DNA of 35,881 bases from Bradyrhizobium sp. 139 (GCF_023074175.1 NZ_JADPKS010000058.1:1-35881), one strand, 5' to 3'; shown: positions 8,320 through 17,756, counted from the first letter of the stretch. Translations and numbers: made by a program. The notes: generated from the sequence alone by a model not told the origin.

Positions 8320-8703
8320 AAAGACCTATCGGCACTATCGAGGGACGTTGTAACGGCTCCCGATTTTGGAAAGCCTCGTCCAAAGATAGGTGGTTCCTAC
8401 AACGGTACGCAGCCGTGAAGGAAAAGAGGGGGTGGCGCCTTGTTCAAGTCCAGCCCATTCATAGCCGCGTTTGCGATGTTGGCGCGAGCCGAACAGGTTG
8501 GGCTTTGACCAAACCGCCCAATCCTTTCTTTGCCTGCGCCGGAGTACGACAAGTCTGTCTCTGCGGTTGATGTGGCGTTCGGCCTGCCGCTTTTGTGAGC
8601 CGTCATCGCTGGGGGCGATTCACCGGGATCAATCGGATCTACGCCGCGCGCTGCAGGCGCCGTGGCGTGGCTCTGTGCGGTCACAAAGTGGAAAAGCAGA
8701 CAT
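8320..8703. other. Stretch between the two RHH genes, no recognised gene
   Basis: No frame in these 384 bases shows a recognisable domain, and no convincing terminator or promoter was seen. It may be decayed sequence left at the junction where cargo entered between the traG region and trbB. Confidence 0.4.
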
Positions 8704-9360
8704 ATGCAGGGCCATGAAGAGTTCGAAAGTCAACCCAGTTCGATGTTGAATGAAGCCGGTCACGATGCCCAGCCGGTCTCGAACGAGGGTTCGAGTACCA
8801 GGAAAGTCACGGTTCAGCTTTCCGAGAGCATGTTCCAGCGCCTTGAAGCTGCGAGCGATCACCGGGAAATCGAAAAGAGCATGGTGGTCGAGGCGGCGCT
8901 TGAGCGCTTCCTCGATCCTGCGCCGGCGACCGAGGGCGTTCGCCAGGCTCTGGATCGCATGAGTGGCCAGATCGAGAGGCTCGAGCACGATGTTGCGATC
9001 ATTGCCGAGACTGTGGGTCTGCATGCGCGCTATCACCTCACGGTGACACCGCCCATGCCGCCGTCGGAGCAGCGCGAGGCTTGCCTGCTCGGCGAGCGGC
9101 GCTTCAAGGTCTTGGTCGAGCAGGTCGAGCGCCGGGTCCGGCTCGGACAGCCATTGATACGGGAAACCATCGATCGGCTGGCGAGGACAAGAGGGCCTGC
9201 ATCTGAATCTCATGGCGCAGCAATCATGCCGGCCTCGGAGCGATCGGATCCGGAAGCTTCGTCGGCAGCCGCCGTGGGTTCAGACAGCGAGCCGCACGCT
9301 GCCGCCGAGGAGGGCGGCAGCAATCTGAACTTTCAAAAGCTGCCGAATTCCTTCTGTTGA
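8704..9360 (+). CDS. Second ribbon-helix-helix protein, paralogous to the preceding one
   Basis: This 218-residue protein starts at the ATG at 8704. After a low-complexity leader of about 30 residues, the ribbon-helix-helix core reads RKVTVQLSESMFQRLEAAS with the second helix SMVVEAALERFL. The distal part repeats the architecture of the protein at 7897: a coiled-coil-like segment (GQIERLEHDVAIIAETVGL), then YHLTVTPPMPPSE, and ERRFKVLVEQVERRVRLG, which parallels AERYSRFVEALGRRLSSG in the first protein. It has a longer acidic, Ser/Ala-rich tail. The pair is therefore probably an old duplication or was brought together from two related elements. The role is inferred to be DNA binding; no operator was identified. 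Confidence 0.72.
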   Translation: MQGHEEFESQPSSMLNEAGHDAQPVSNEGSSTRKVTVQLSESMFQRLEAASDHREIEKSMVVEAALERFLDPAPATEGVRQALDRMSGQIERLEHDVAIIAETVGLHARYHLTVTPPMPPSEQREACLLGERRFKVLVEQVERRVRLGQPLIRETIDRLARTRGPASESHGAAIMPASERSDPEASSAAAVGSDSEPHAAAEEGGSNLNFQKLPNSFC

Positions 9361-9607
9361 GCTGGCCGACGGGGCGGGCAGAAGCGGGGCGGAACAGAGC
9401 TTAAGCAAAATATCGTCCGGAAAACCCCTTGAGCGTCTTCCAGCTTGGCGGCTCATTGCCTGCGTCTTTCTTCCCTTCGCGGCCGGGTACTACCTGTCCT
9501 ACCTGTTCCGGACCATCAATACGCTGATTGCCGGACGCCTCACCTCTAATCTTGGGCTTGGCGCTGCGGACATTGGGCTGCTTACGTCGATCTATTTCCT
9601 GATCGTC

Positions 9608-10759
9608 ATGGCGGTCCAGATTCCCATCGGCATGTGTCTGGACCGCTTCGGGCCGCGGCGGGTTCAGAGCGCACTCCTCGTCGTTGCCGCTGCGGGTGCC
9701 GCGCTCTTTTCGCTGTCTTCAGGTGTCCTGTCGCTCCTCGTTGGCCGGGCCATGATCGGGCTTGGGACCGCGGCCGCCCTAATGACAGGCTTGAAAATCA
9801 TCGTTCTCTGGTTTCCGAGAGAGCGTATGGCTCTTCTCAATGGCTTCATGATTATGCTGGGATCATTGGGGGCGGTGACAGCAACAGCGCCTGCCGAGGT
9901 GGTCCTGGAATGGATCGGCTGGAGGGGCCTCTTCGGGGCCCTGGCGGCTATGACCGCGCTTGCTGCCGTCCTGATTTACGTTGTTGTTCCAGAGCGATCC
10001 GCAGGGGCTCTGCCAAGCACGAAGCCTGCAACCCTGAAAGCCATCTATTCGGACGCGCGCTTCTGGCGAATTGCGCCTTTATCGGCGGCCTGCATCGGAT
10101 CGGCCTGGGCACTGCAATCCTTGTGGGCGGCACCCTGGCTTGACGATGTCGAGCGGCTGGACCGAACAAAACTCGTCGATGAACTGTTTGCGATGGCTGT
10201 CGCGCTGAGCTTCAGTGCTCTTTTCCTGGGCCTGCTTGCAAACGGAGTTCGTCGTTGCGGCAAGGCAACGGAGGTTCTCTTTGCGCTCGTAGCGGTCTTG
10301 TTGATCGGTGCTGAGCTTGTGCTGATCCTGCACCCGCCCTGGCCGTCACTCCTGCCCTGGTGCGCCGTTTCGGTCGCCGCGTCAGCGACAGCTCTGACCT
10401 ACGCCATCATAGGAGATTATTTCCCGATTGCACTGGTTGCGCGCGCGAACGGCGCTTTGAACGTCTTGCAATTTGGCTGGGCATTCATCGTGCAATACGG
10501 AACGGGACTGATTTTGGAGCAATGGCCTCTCGAGGCCGGACACTATCCCTTGGTCGCCTACCAGACCGCTTTCGGAGTGAACCTGGCGCTGCAGCTCGCA
10601 GCGCTTCTCTGGTTTGCCGTGCCGTGGCTCGAAGGCCTGAAAGGAAAGGCTGGGGCTTTGCTCGTACGTCAAGGATCGGGGTTATGGATCTTGGATGAGG
10701 TCATCGTTCCGGCGGCTGAGCTTGTCATCGTGGAGACAGCCGAAGGCGGGGAGTGGTGA
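9608..10759 (+). CDS. MFS transporter, 5' end lacking a normal start codon
   Basis: The ATG-initiated frame gives 383 residues with about 10-11 hydrophobic segments. It includes the major facilitator loop motif GMCLDRFGPRR between segments 2 and 3 and a second-half counterpart. In-frame similarity continues upstream to about 9431: RLPAWRLIACVFLPF, YYLSYLFRTINTLI and DIGLLTSIYFLI encode the missing first membrane segment. However, I found no ATG, GTG or TTG in that upstream frame back to the preceding gene. The gene is therefore either 5'-truncated or uses a rare start. The hydrophobic core ends near 10640, and the final 40 residues look unlike a normal MFS tail, so the 3' end may also be altered. 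The substrate is unknown. Confidence 0.75.
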   Translation: MAVQIPIGMCLDRFGPRRVQSALLVVAAAGAALFSLSSGVLSLLVGRAMIGLGTAAALMTGLKIIVLWFPRERMALLNGFMIMLGSLGAVTATAPAEVVLEWIGWRGLFGALAAMTALAAVLIYVVVPERSAGALPSTKPATLKAIYSDARFWRIAPLSAACIGSAWALQSLWAAPWLDDVERLDRTKLVDELFAMAVALSFSALFLGLLANGVRRCGKATEVLFALVAVLLIGAELVLILHPPWPSLLPWCAVSVAASATALTYAIIGDYFPIALVARANGALNVLQFGWAFIVQYGTGLILEQWPLEAGHYPLVAYQTAFGVNLALQLAALLWFAVPWLEGLKGKAGALLVRQGSGLWILDEVIVPAAELVIVETAEGGEW

Positions 10760-11601
10760 GGCGAGGGTACCGCTGCTGTGCCGTCGCTCTTGGGCCTCAC
10801 AGGAGTGGCTGCTGCTTCCGCCATACGCCGAGGCGGGTGTTCAACCTCGGTTGAGGTCGTTGGTCGACCCGCTGGATTTGTCCTCTGCGGAGAGTAGGGA
10901 TCAAGGGTCCTGCCTCGTTTCCGACGTCAGTTTCTTCATCCCACTGCGGCGTTACCCACAAAGTGCCGTGAGGTGGAGGTCTGGAGCAAGCGACGCGGGG
11001 TGTCATTGCCTCACCGAGCAGCCATTGAACTCGATGGTGCCTCAATAAGCACGTGATGGCTGCCGCGCTCCCATTGATGTTGAAAGTGTAGTTGCGCGCT
11101 GGTAGCTCCCACCTGCGGGCCGTGCTCGACTTGCGAATTGATCCCCGAGGTCTGAAAAAATCTTCGCATCGCCCCCGTCACGCGCAGGTTTTCAGCCGCA
11201 AGATGGTCGTCATTGAAGAACTTCGGCGACCGTGTCAGCTAGCATGCGCGAAAGAAATGAGGTGGGGCTACTGAAGCTCTTGCCGATCGCAATTCGGTCC
11301 GACCATGGGTTTCGATGCCCTTCACTAAAGATGATTCGCCGTTGGACAGTCGCAGATCAGTTTTCCGACCATTTGGCTCCATGAAGATGGCCTGGCAGGA
11401 TAGTAGCGGGCGGTTATTTGCACGAGGGGCGAGTACCGATTGGGCGTTGTCGGTGTGCTGCTCAGCGTCCTCACTTCGCCGTCGTGCTCGCGAGCGCCCA
11501 GCGAGTGTCTTGACTGGTTTTACCCGTTTTTCCCTGACCGGCTATCCGAACATTAGTGCCAAGAAGCAGTGGCACGAAGAACTAACGGAAGAGTAGCAAC
11601 T
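10760..11601. other. 842 bases without a recognised gene
   Basis: Short open frames occur on both strands (for example minus strand 10797-11045), but none shows a domain or a consistent coding pattern that I can identify. A purine-rich GGAAGAG lies 7 bases before the ATG at 11602 and is the likely ribosome binding site of the following gene. Confidence 0.45.
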
Positions 11602-13821
11602 ATGGAAGCACACGTTTCGACCGCGGCCTTTTCATCGGGTAGCTGGTCGCCTGCGCCCGATGCGAGTCGCATCGTTGAAGGCATTCACGCAATGCTGCAT
11701 CCGCGCAACATTGTTCTAGTCGGCGCGACCGATAAGCCGGGCAATTATGCCGAGCGCATTTGGAATAATCTGGTCAAATACAACTACGAAGGCGGGCTTT
11801 ATCCTATAAACGCCAGGCGCGACACGGTCTGGGGGGTAACCTGCTATAAGGATTTTGTCTCCCTTCCCGAAAAACCCGACCATGTGCTGGTGCTGGTGCC
11901 GGCACGGTTCGTCGTTCAGGTGCTGCGGGAGGCTGCCGCCGCGGGTGCGCGGTCGGCAACCATCGTCACGTCGGGATTCAGCGAGTTGCAGGACGATGAA
12001 AGCCAGCGGCTTGCCGCTGAACTTAAGGCCGCGGTGCGCGAGACTGGAATTGTCGTGACGGGACCGAACTGCCTTGGCAATTTGAGTGCAGGCGAAAAAC
12101 TCTTCACCAATATCGATGACCGGGCCGTCACCATGGAGCAGGGTACGGTCGCGATCGCCGGCCAATCGGGCGCCATCGTGATGATGATCCGTCAGGCGCT
12201 TGAGGAGCGCGGCGTCGGTGTTGGTTATATGGTCTCTACCGGCAACGAGGCCGGGCTGGAAACGTCGGATCTGATGGCCTATTTCGTCGCTGATCCGTCG
12301 ATCCGAGTCATCGTGGTTTATCTCGAGGGCGTGCGTAATGCCAAGGCGTTTCGGAGTGCTTGCAGGGCGGCACGTGCCGCCGGCAAACCTGTCATCGCGT
12401 TGAAGCTGGGAGCCTCAGAGGGCGGCCGCGCTGCCGCAATGGCCCATACCGGCGCCCTGGCAGGCTCCATCGAATCCTTCGACGCAATCTCGAGCCGCGA
12501 GGGCGTGATCCGGGTGCGCGGGCTTGCTGAACTGATCGAAACCACCGAATGTTTCGTTCATACTCGATTGCCCAGAGGCAGCCGGCTAGCCGCAGTGACA
12601 CTGTCGGGTGGCAAGCGGGGGCTTTTGATCGACGCATTCCACTCGGCGGGGCTCAATTTTCCGGCGCTTGGTAAGGGTGTCAGGGAGAGGCTGGCGACAA
12701 TGTTTGGGCCGGGCTCGATGGTTGGCAATCCGCTGGATGCTGGCTTTGCCGCGGCAGTCGATTCTTCGGTTTATATCAAATCGATCGAGATCATGATCGA
12801 AGATCCCGACACTGACATTGTCATTATTGACGCAGAACTGCCCAAGGCGCCGCATGAGTTGCGCGAGCGCAACTTGCGCCTCGTCAACGACATGGCGGGC
12901 GCCACGTCGAAGCCTGTGATCTATATCAACCCTGTGTCCAGCGGCTTTACCGACTACACAAAAGCCTTGCGCACATCCTTGCCTAACATCGCTGTCATGC
13001 AGGGTCTGGACCGCGCGGCCGGCGCCATTAAGGCGCTCATTGACTATGCTATGCTCAACAAAGATGTGCCGGGTATTGCGTCCTCTTCAACACCCGAGGC
13101 CCGCGCGTTGCTGGAAAAGACGTTGAAGAGAACTGCCGGCGCCGCGCTCGACGAGATCGTCTCGAAAAAGCTGTTAAAGGCTTACGGCATCCCAATCTCG
13201 AAGGAAGCGATAGCGCAGACGGCCGAAGAGGCCGTAGCGATCGCGAAGAAGATCGGCTTTCCTGTCGTGGCGAAAGTGGTCAGTCCCGACATCTTGCATA
13301 AATCGGACATCGGTGGTGTCGTAATCAATCTCAATAGCGCAGCGGAGGTCAAAAAGGCGTTCAACGATATCGCTGCGCGTGTCAGGAAGCTGAAGAGCAA
13401 CCCGAAGCTCGAAGGTATTTTGATTGCCCAGCAGGTCAAAGCCGATCTCGAACTCGTGATAGGCGCCTCACTTGATGCTGAGATGGGACCCGTGGTGCTG
13501 TTTGGAACCGGAGGCGTGGACGTCGAGTTGATGAAAGACGTGGCACTCGCCGGCGCGCCGATTGACGCGACCGAGGCGAATAGACTGATAAGCCGCACTA
13601 AGGCCGGCGTGAAGATCAAGGGCTATCGCGGCAAACCAGGCTTGAACGAAACTGCTGTGATCAAAGCGCTGGTTGGGCTCTCCAACCTGATCGCCGATGC
13701 TGACGGTCGGATCGCCTCAATCGACGTCAACCCGTTTCTTGTCACCGACAAGATTGGCCTCGCGGTCGATGCACTTGTCGTATTGCGGAATGAGACGGAG
13801 AAGGGTGCTGGTCACCAATAA
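11602..13821 (+). CDS. ADP-forming acyl-CoA synthetase, fused alpha and beta subunits (acetate--CoA ligase family)
   Basis: This 739-residue protein joins the CoA-binding/ligase alpha part and an ATP-grasp beta part. Residues about 30-160 form a CoA-binding Rossmann domain (ILVGATDKPGNYA-like, PINARRDTVWG). GPNCLGN and AGQSGAIVMMI begin the succinyl-CoA-ligase-like domain. AMAHTGALAG near residue 280 carries the phospho-accepting histidine of the family. The ATP-grasp domain begins near residue 520 (LLKAYGIPI, FPVVAKVVSPDILHKSDIGGV) and closes with DVNPFLV. It should reversibly form acyl-CoA and ADP from an organic acid, CoA and ATP; the natural acid cannot be read from the sequence. I chose the ATG at 11602 for its spaced GGAAGAG; another in-frame ATG lies 33 bases upstream. 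The gene is intact. Confidence 0.88.
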   Translation: MEAHVSTAAFSSGSWSPAPDASRIVEGIHAMLHPRNIVLVGATDKPGNYAERIWNNLVKYNYEGGLYPINARRDTVWGVTCYKDFVSLPEKPDHVLVLVPARFVVQVLREAAAAGARSATIVTSGFSELQDDESQRLAAELKAAVRETGIVVTGPNCLGNLSAGEKLFTNIDDRAVTMEQGTVAIAGQSGAIVMMIRQALEERGVGVGYMVSTGNEAGLETSDLMAYFVADPSIRVIVVYLEGVRNAKAFRSACRAARAAGKPVIALKLGASEGGRAAAMAHTGALAGSIESFDAISSREGVIRVRGLAELIETTECFVHTRLPRGSRLAAVTLSGGKRGLLIDAFHSAGLNFPALGKGVRERLATMFGPGSMVGNPLDAGFAAAVDSSVYIKSIEIMIEDPDTDIVIIDAELPKAPHELRERNLRLVNDMAGATSKPVIYINPVSSGFTDYTKALRTSLPNIAVMQGLDRAAGAIKALIDYAMLNKDVPGIASSSTPEARALLEKTLKRTAGAALDEIVSKKLLKAYGIPISKEAIAQTAEEAVAIAKKIGFPVVAKVVSPDILHKSDIGGVVINLNSAAEVKKAFNDIAARVRKLKSNPKLEGILIAQQVKADLELVIGASLDAEMGPVVLFGTGGVDVELMKDVALAGAPIDATEANRLISRTKAGVKIKGYRGKPGLNETAVIKALVGLSNLIADADGRIASIDVNPFLVTDKIGLAVDALVVLRNETEKGAGHQ

Positions 13822-14198
13822 TGGCGGTGTAAGCGGGTCTGAAACCTTCAGGAAGCCTTTCGCTTGCTGGCATTGGCCGCTCTTCGCGCTCTGAACGATC
13901 CGAACTTGATATACACAGCGGGCCGATTTGAGATGACGGACGGCATGTTGGCCGCATCAAGTCGGCATGTGCGGACACACTGTCGGCTGCTTGGATTGGG
14001 CTTCATTGACAACTCAGACGGCATTTGTCGGCGCGTCCTTTCTCAAGACCGGAAAGCTTAAGGTTGGGGGCGCCGGCGCGCATATTTTTTCGCGATAAGG
14101 CCCCGCCAGTTGAAGTTTACGCGCCGGGTCGCATCCGGACGCCGAAAATCAGCTCCGGGCAGCGGCTATAGTCGCGGGGCGTCAGCCCCTTTGTAGGA
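13822..14198. other. Intergenic stretch, no recognised gene
   Basis: No coding frame in these 377 bases shows a recognisable domain. The final part is G/C rich with short A/T runs near 14085. AGGAAT lies just before the ATG at 14199 and may serve as a weak ribosome binding site. Confidence 0.4.
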
Positions 14199-15181
14199 AT
14201 GGAAATGAAAAGAGAGCGTTTGGACATCGAGGGCGCCACAAGTCTGGTGGCGGAAATCCTGAGCAAGAATGGGCTGTCGAAATCCGACGCCCGTCTGTGC
14301 GCAGAACACCTCGTCGCCGCCGAGGCGCGTGGCTATCCAGGACACGGGCTGCGGCGGATTCCCGCGATTGCGCTTCTTGCAGGGCAGCTGAGTCAAAGCG
14401 CCAGCAACAAGGTGAAGACGGAGGCCCCGGGGTTCGTGGTCTTTGATGCGCAAGGACGCCTCGGCATCCCCGCCGTCAGCGAGGCCGCTCTCAGCGCCGC
14501 CGCCCGGCTCGCCAATTCCTCCGCAATCGTTTTCGGCGTGGTCGGCTATGCGGGGACCACTGGCTCCCTAGCGATCATTGGGGAGGCGCTTGCGGCCCGC
14601 GGAGTGGTTTCGATCCTAATGTGCAGTTCCCAGGCCGCGGTTGCGCCGCATGGTTCGACCCGTGCCGTCCTGGGCACCAACCCCATTGCGATCACAGTAC
14701 CGGGGCGCCCGACCACGTTCTGCGCCGATCTCGCGACCTCCGCGTGGTCTTACGGCGCCATTCGGGTTGCTGCCGATGCCGGACGACCGCTCCCGAGCGC
14801 GTTGTACAGACGCGGGCGGGCGAGACGTCGACGGATCCCGAGGACGCGCACAACGGCAGCATGCTGCCGTTCGCGGGGCACAAGGGGTACGCGCTTGGGC
14901 TAGCGATCCAACTCCTGTGCGGCCCCTTCCTTGGCGCCAGCGCCGCCCCGCGCGAAGATGGCTTCATGGGCATCCTGATAAGGAGCGACGCGAGCCGGCC
15001 AGCCGCAAATCAGAACCGCGACGCGCAGGCGCTCTTCGATGAGATTTTGGCCGGTCCGCCAGCCGATCCGGAGGCGCCGATCCGTATCCCCGGCGACAAG
15101 GCCAGCCGGGCTCAGAGGAGCGCGACACAGATCCAGGTCTCTGCCGAGTTGATGGCGCGCCTCCGCAAACTGGGAACCTAA
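14199..15181 (+). pseudogene. Malate/L-lactate dehydrogenase family (Ldh2/sulfolactate-ureidoglycolate type) oxidoreductase, frameshifted
   Basis: The first frame (14199 to about 14795) encodes the N-terminal two thirds: the opening helix LVAEILSKNGLS, AEHLVAAEARGYPGHGLRRI with the family's conserved basic and histidine residues, and GTNPIAITVPG. The second frame (about 14795 to 15181) continues exactly where family homology requires: ERVVQTRAGETSTDPEDA, then SMLPFAGHKGYALGLAIQLL, a conserved block of the family. The join falls in a CTCCCGAG run at 14790-14797 and is explained by loss of a single base. Restored, the protein would be about 327 residues, the usual family length. Members are NAD(P)-dependent 2-hydroxyacid dehydrogenases; substrate specificity cannot be assigned. 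It sits downstream of the acyl-CoA synthetase with a 377-base gap. Confidence 0.82.
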
Positions 15182-15302
15182 GCCCGTGCTGCCGTTCACT
15201 CTGTGACGCTCGTCTTCGCGGGCTTAGGTGCGGGCGTGACGTTGGGGTTCGAACGCTCAGGGTCAAAGGGCTCTGCAGTGGTGCGCCCGTGCCTGCGACG
15301 GG

Positions 15303-15660
15303 CTATTGCGATGCGGGTGGAGCGCCAAATTCGGCCAGCTGTAAAATTGCGTTGGCCCGCGCCACGGTGGCTGGCGCGCCGTGATCAAGTCCGACGAGAA
15401 CGAATTCGATCTCCGGAAAAGCAGCCACGCGCCATGGCACTGAGCCCGCGCAAGAGCCGGGGCATCAGCTCAACGTTCAGCCGACGCTGGCCATCCGGGT
15501 ATGCGCGTGCCTCGGTCGGATGGTGCAGCGTTCCTCCTTCGCCGAACGGCCGAAGTTCGACTTCCTTTGTTTCCGCGCCGGGCAGTGCAGCGGCGGTGCA
15601 TGCGTGGAAGAATTCGACTTCCTCTAATATCGGGTGCTGCAGCGCAATTCCATTTGAGAA
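15303..15660 (-). pseudogene. Unidentified protein, decayed C-terminal part
   Basis: A coherent coding pattern appears on the minus strand but needs two frames. The upstream part (about 15660 to 15425) reads SNGIALQHPILEEVEFFHAC, then PGAETKEVELRPFGEGG and RRLNVELMPRLLRGL. The downstream part (about 15425 to the TAG at 15303-15305) reads FPEIEFVLVGLDHGAPATVA and ILQLAEFGAPPASQ. The amphipathic periodicity and codon usage look like real protein, with one frameshift near 15425. I do not recognise the family. The 5' end is cut by the group II intron relic. Confidence 0.45.
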
Positions 15661-15664
15661 ATTG

Positions 15665-16066
15665 CGCCAGCGCCTTGACGCTTCGCGTCCGGCTCGCCCT
15701 GCGTTCCTTCAACGAGTATGACAGAGTCATCCTGCGTATCGGACGACGAAGGGGCCGGTTTCCCGGCCGCGAGTGTGTAGTTCCGACGGGAGTTCTTCGG
15801 ATTTTCGCGCGTGGACGTGGGCTACAGGACCATATCGTTCGTCCATGGCCGTGAGGTAGATGTTGGTCAAGAACGGCGAGACGCGCCCCTGCGGCGTCCC
15901 CGTCACCGGGTTTTGGACGCAGCCGCAGAATCTTGCCTGCCACAGGTGCATGGTTCGCCTCACCCTTCTGCTTATCGCCCGTAGAGTGACTACGTGAGTC
16001 GTGGCCCCTCACCCCACAGGAACGCCAACAGTTTACGGCGGCTTCCCACACCTTCTCCTGGCGCAC
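15665..16066 (-). mobile_element. Group II intron relic with reverse-transcriptase fragment
   Basis: On the minus strand GTGCGCC at 16066 downward resembles the GUGCG 5' end of bacterial group II introns. Within it, minus-strand translation gives HLWQARFCGC, then VTGTPQGRVSPFLTNIYL, which corresponds to the GTPQGGxxSPLLANIYL block of intron-encoded reverse transcriptases. Next come FVVRYA and, after a one-base slip at about 15727, DDSVILVEGTQGE; together these make the catalytic YADD motif. The N-terminal RT blocks and the maturase and endonuclease domains are missing, so the intron has a large internal deletion and is dead. Confidence 0.68.
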
Positions 16067-16249
16067 CCGAACCTCCCCTTTTCTACGCCAGGTTACGAAC
16101 GACCTAGACCCGTTGTTGCTATAGCGCATGTTCTGCTTTTTCTACTTGTCCCCATAAGAGGCCGCTGATCCCCAGCCGCCTCGGTTTGTTTGGGGGCAGT
16201 CGTGGTCATTCACTAATTTCATTCGGAAGCTGAGCTACGCGGAGCACGC

Positions 16250-17170
16250 ATGCTCCGCACGGCGCTCGGACCTGCGATCGCAGGCTTCCTTGAAGATCCA
16301 TCCATCGTCGAAGTGATGCTCAACCCCGATGGCCGGCTGTGGATCGACCGATTGTCGAGCGGGCTCATGGACACCGGCGAGAGCCTGCCTCCGGCTGACG
16401 GCGAGCGCATTGTCCGCCTGGTCGCGCATTATGTCGGCGCTGAAGTTCACCCGGGCTCACCCCGGATCTCGGCTGAGCTCCCGGAAACCGGTGAGCGTTT
16501 TGAAGGCTTGCTGCCGCCCGTCGTCGCCGCGCCGGCGTTCGCGATTCGCAAACCCGCAGTCGCTGTCTTTGGCCTCGATGACTACGTCGCTCGCGGCATC
16601 ATGAATGCAGAGCAGGCGGGCGCGCTGCGCGAGGCGGTTGCCGCAAGGAAGAACATCCTGGTCGCGGGCGGCACTTCGACCGGAAAGACGACGCTGACGA
16701 ATGCGCTTCTGGCCGAGGTCGCCAAGACGTCGGACCGGGTCGTGCTCATTGAGGATACCCGCGAGCTTCAGTGCCAGGCGCCAAACCTTGTGGCGCTGCG
16801 AACAAAGGATGGCGTCATCTCGCTGTCCGACTTGGTGCGCTCCTTGCTGCGCCTCCGGCCTGACCGCATCCCGGTCGGCGAGGTGCGCGGCGCCGAAGCG
16901 CTCGATCTGCTGAAAGCCTGGGGCACGGGCCATCCTGGCGGCATCGGCACGATTCACGCCGGCACTGCGCTTGGGGCTCTGCGGCGGCTCGAGCAGCTCA
17001 TCCAGGAGGCCGTGGTGACGGTCCCGCGCGCGCTGATCGCCGAGACCATCAACGTCATCGCCGTCCTGTCTGGCCGTGGTGCCGAGCGGCGCTTGAGCGA
17101 GCTCGCTTCTGTGACCGGGCTCGGACCATCGGGTGATTACAGCCTTTCGCAAATCGGAGATCAGTCATGA
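16250..17170 (+). CDS. trbB: P-type conjugative transfer ATPase TrbB, slightly N-terminally shortened
   Basis: This 306-residue VirB11-like hexameric ATPase powers pilus and mating-pore assembly from the cytoplasmic face. [14 protein letters not shown] lies near residue 22, Walker A GGTSTGKT at 140-147, the Asp box VLIEDTREL near 165, and the His box GTIHAGT near 238. Upstream of the ATG the same frame continues as FHSEAELRGAR, which looks like authentic TrbB N-terminal sequence, but it is closed by a TAA at 16214-16216 with no start codon between. The original start has thus probably been lost, and translation may begin at the internal ATG 16250. All catalytic motifs remain. TrbC overlaps its stop by four bases (ATGA). 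Confidence 0.93.
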   Translation: MLRTALGPAIAGFLEDPSIVEVMLNPDGRLWIDRLSSGLMDTGESLPPADGERIVRLVAHYVGAEVHPGSPRISAELPETGERFEGLLPPVVAAPAFAIRKPAVAVFGLDDYVARGIMNAEQAGALREAVAARKNILVAGGTSTGKTTLTNALLAEVAKTSDRVVLIEDTRELQCQAPNLVALRTKDGVISLSDLVRSLLRLRPDRIPVGEVRGAEALDLLKAWGTGHPGGIGTIHAGTALGALRRLEQLIQEAVVTVPRALIAETINVIAVLSGRGAERRLSELASVTGLGPSGDYSLSQIGDQS

Positions 17171-17493
17171 CCATGCGACCATCTCTTGGTAGAGGTGTCT
17201 TTTCGGCCACCGCATTCGCGGCGCTTTCCCTGGCAACCCAACCGGCATGGGCCGCCGGCTCGAACATGCCGTGGGAGCAGCCGCTCAACCAGATCCTGCA
17301 ATCGGTTGAAGGTCCGGTCGCAAAGATCATCGCCGTCATCATCATCATCGTCACTGGGCTTTCGCTCGCCTTCGGCGACACCTCAGGCGGCTTTCGGCGT
17401 CTGATCCAGATCGTGTTCGGCCTGTCGATCGCCTTCGCTGCCTCCAGCTTCTTTCTGTCGTTCTTCTCGTTCGGCGGCGGGGTGGTGATCTGA
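17167..17493 (+). CDS. trbC: Conjugal transfer pilin TrbC
   Basis: This 108-residue pilin precursor is of VirB2/TrbC type. A signal peptide (SATAFAALSLATQPAWA) ends in AWA-A near residue 36. Two membrane segments follow, KIIAVIIIIVTGLSLAFG and IVFGLSIAFAASSFFLSFF, separated by a short basic loop (GGFRRL). In the family the processed peptide is assembled into the conjugative pilus. The start ATG overlaps the trbB stop and the stop overlaps the trbD start, so translation is coupled. It appears intact. Confidence 0.92.
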   Translation: MTMRPSLGRGVFSATAFAALSLATQPAWAAGSNMPWEQPLNQILQSVEGPVAKIIAVIIIIVTGLSLAFGDTSGGFRRLIQIVFGLSIAFAASSFFLSFFSFGGGVVI

Positions 17494-17756
17494 TGGATGA
17501 GCCAGTCGCAGGGTTTGTCGCGCCCGTCCATCGCTCGCTCACGGAACCGATTCTGATGGGCGGCGCGCCGCGCTCGGTTGCCATCCTCAACGGCACATTG
17601 GCCGCCGCGCTCGGCCTGGGCCTGCGCTTGTGGCTGGCAGGCCTTCTCCTCGCCTTCATTGGCCACATGGCCGCGGTCTGGGCCGCCAAGCGTGATCCAG
17701 ATTTCGTGGAGGTCGTGCGCCGCCATGTTCGCGTCCCCGGTCATCTCAGCGCCTGA
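17493..17756 (+). CDS. trbD: Conjugal transfer protein TrbD
   Basis: This 87-residue inner-membrane protein is of VirB3/TrbD type and full length. The soluble N-terminus includes VHRSLTEPIL and GGAPRSVAILNG. Two adjacent hydrophobic segments follow (AAALGLGLRLWLAGLLLAFIG and the region around MAAVWAA), then the conserved cytoplasmic tail KRDPDFVEVVRRHVRVPGHL. In the family it associates with the VirB4/TrbE ATPase, which is no longer intact here. Its ATG overlaps the trbC stop. A decayed second copy lies at 34958-35190. Confidence 0.92.
   Translation: MDEPVAGFVAPVHRSLTEPILMGGAPRSVAILNGTLAAALGLGLRLWLAGLLLAFIGHMAAVWAAKRDPDFVEVVRRHVRVPGHLSA

Noticed and set aside
10797..11045. Minus-strand frame considered as a gene in the 10.8-11.6 kb gap
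   Set aside because: No domain and no start or ribosome binding site context.
16457..17152. Long minus-strand open frame opposite trbB
   Set aside because: It is the antisense shadow of a GC-rich gene with full ATPase motifs on the plus strand.
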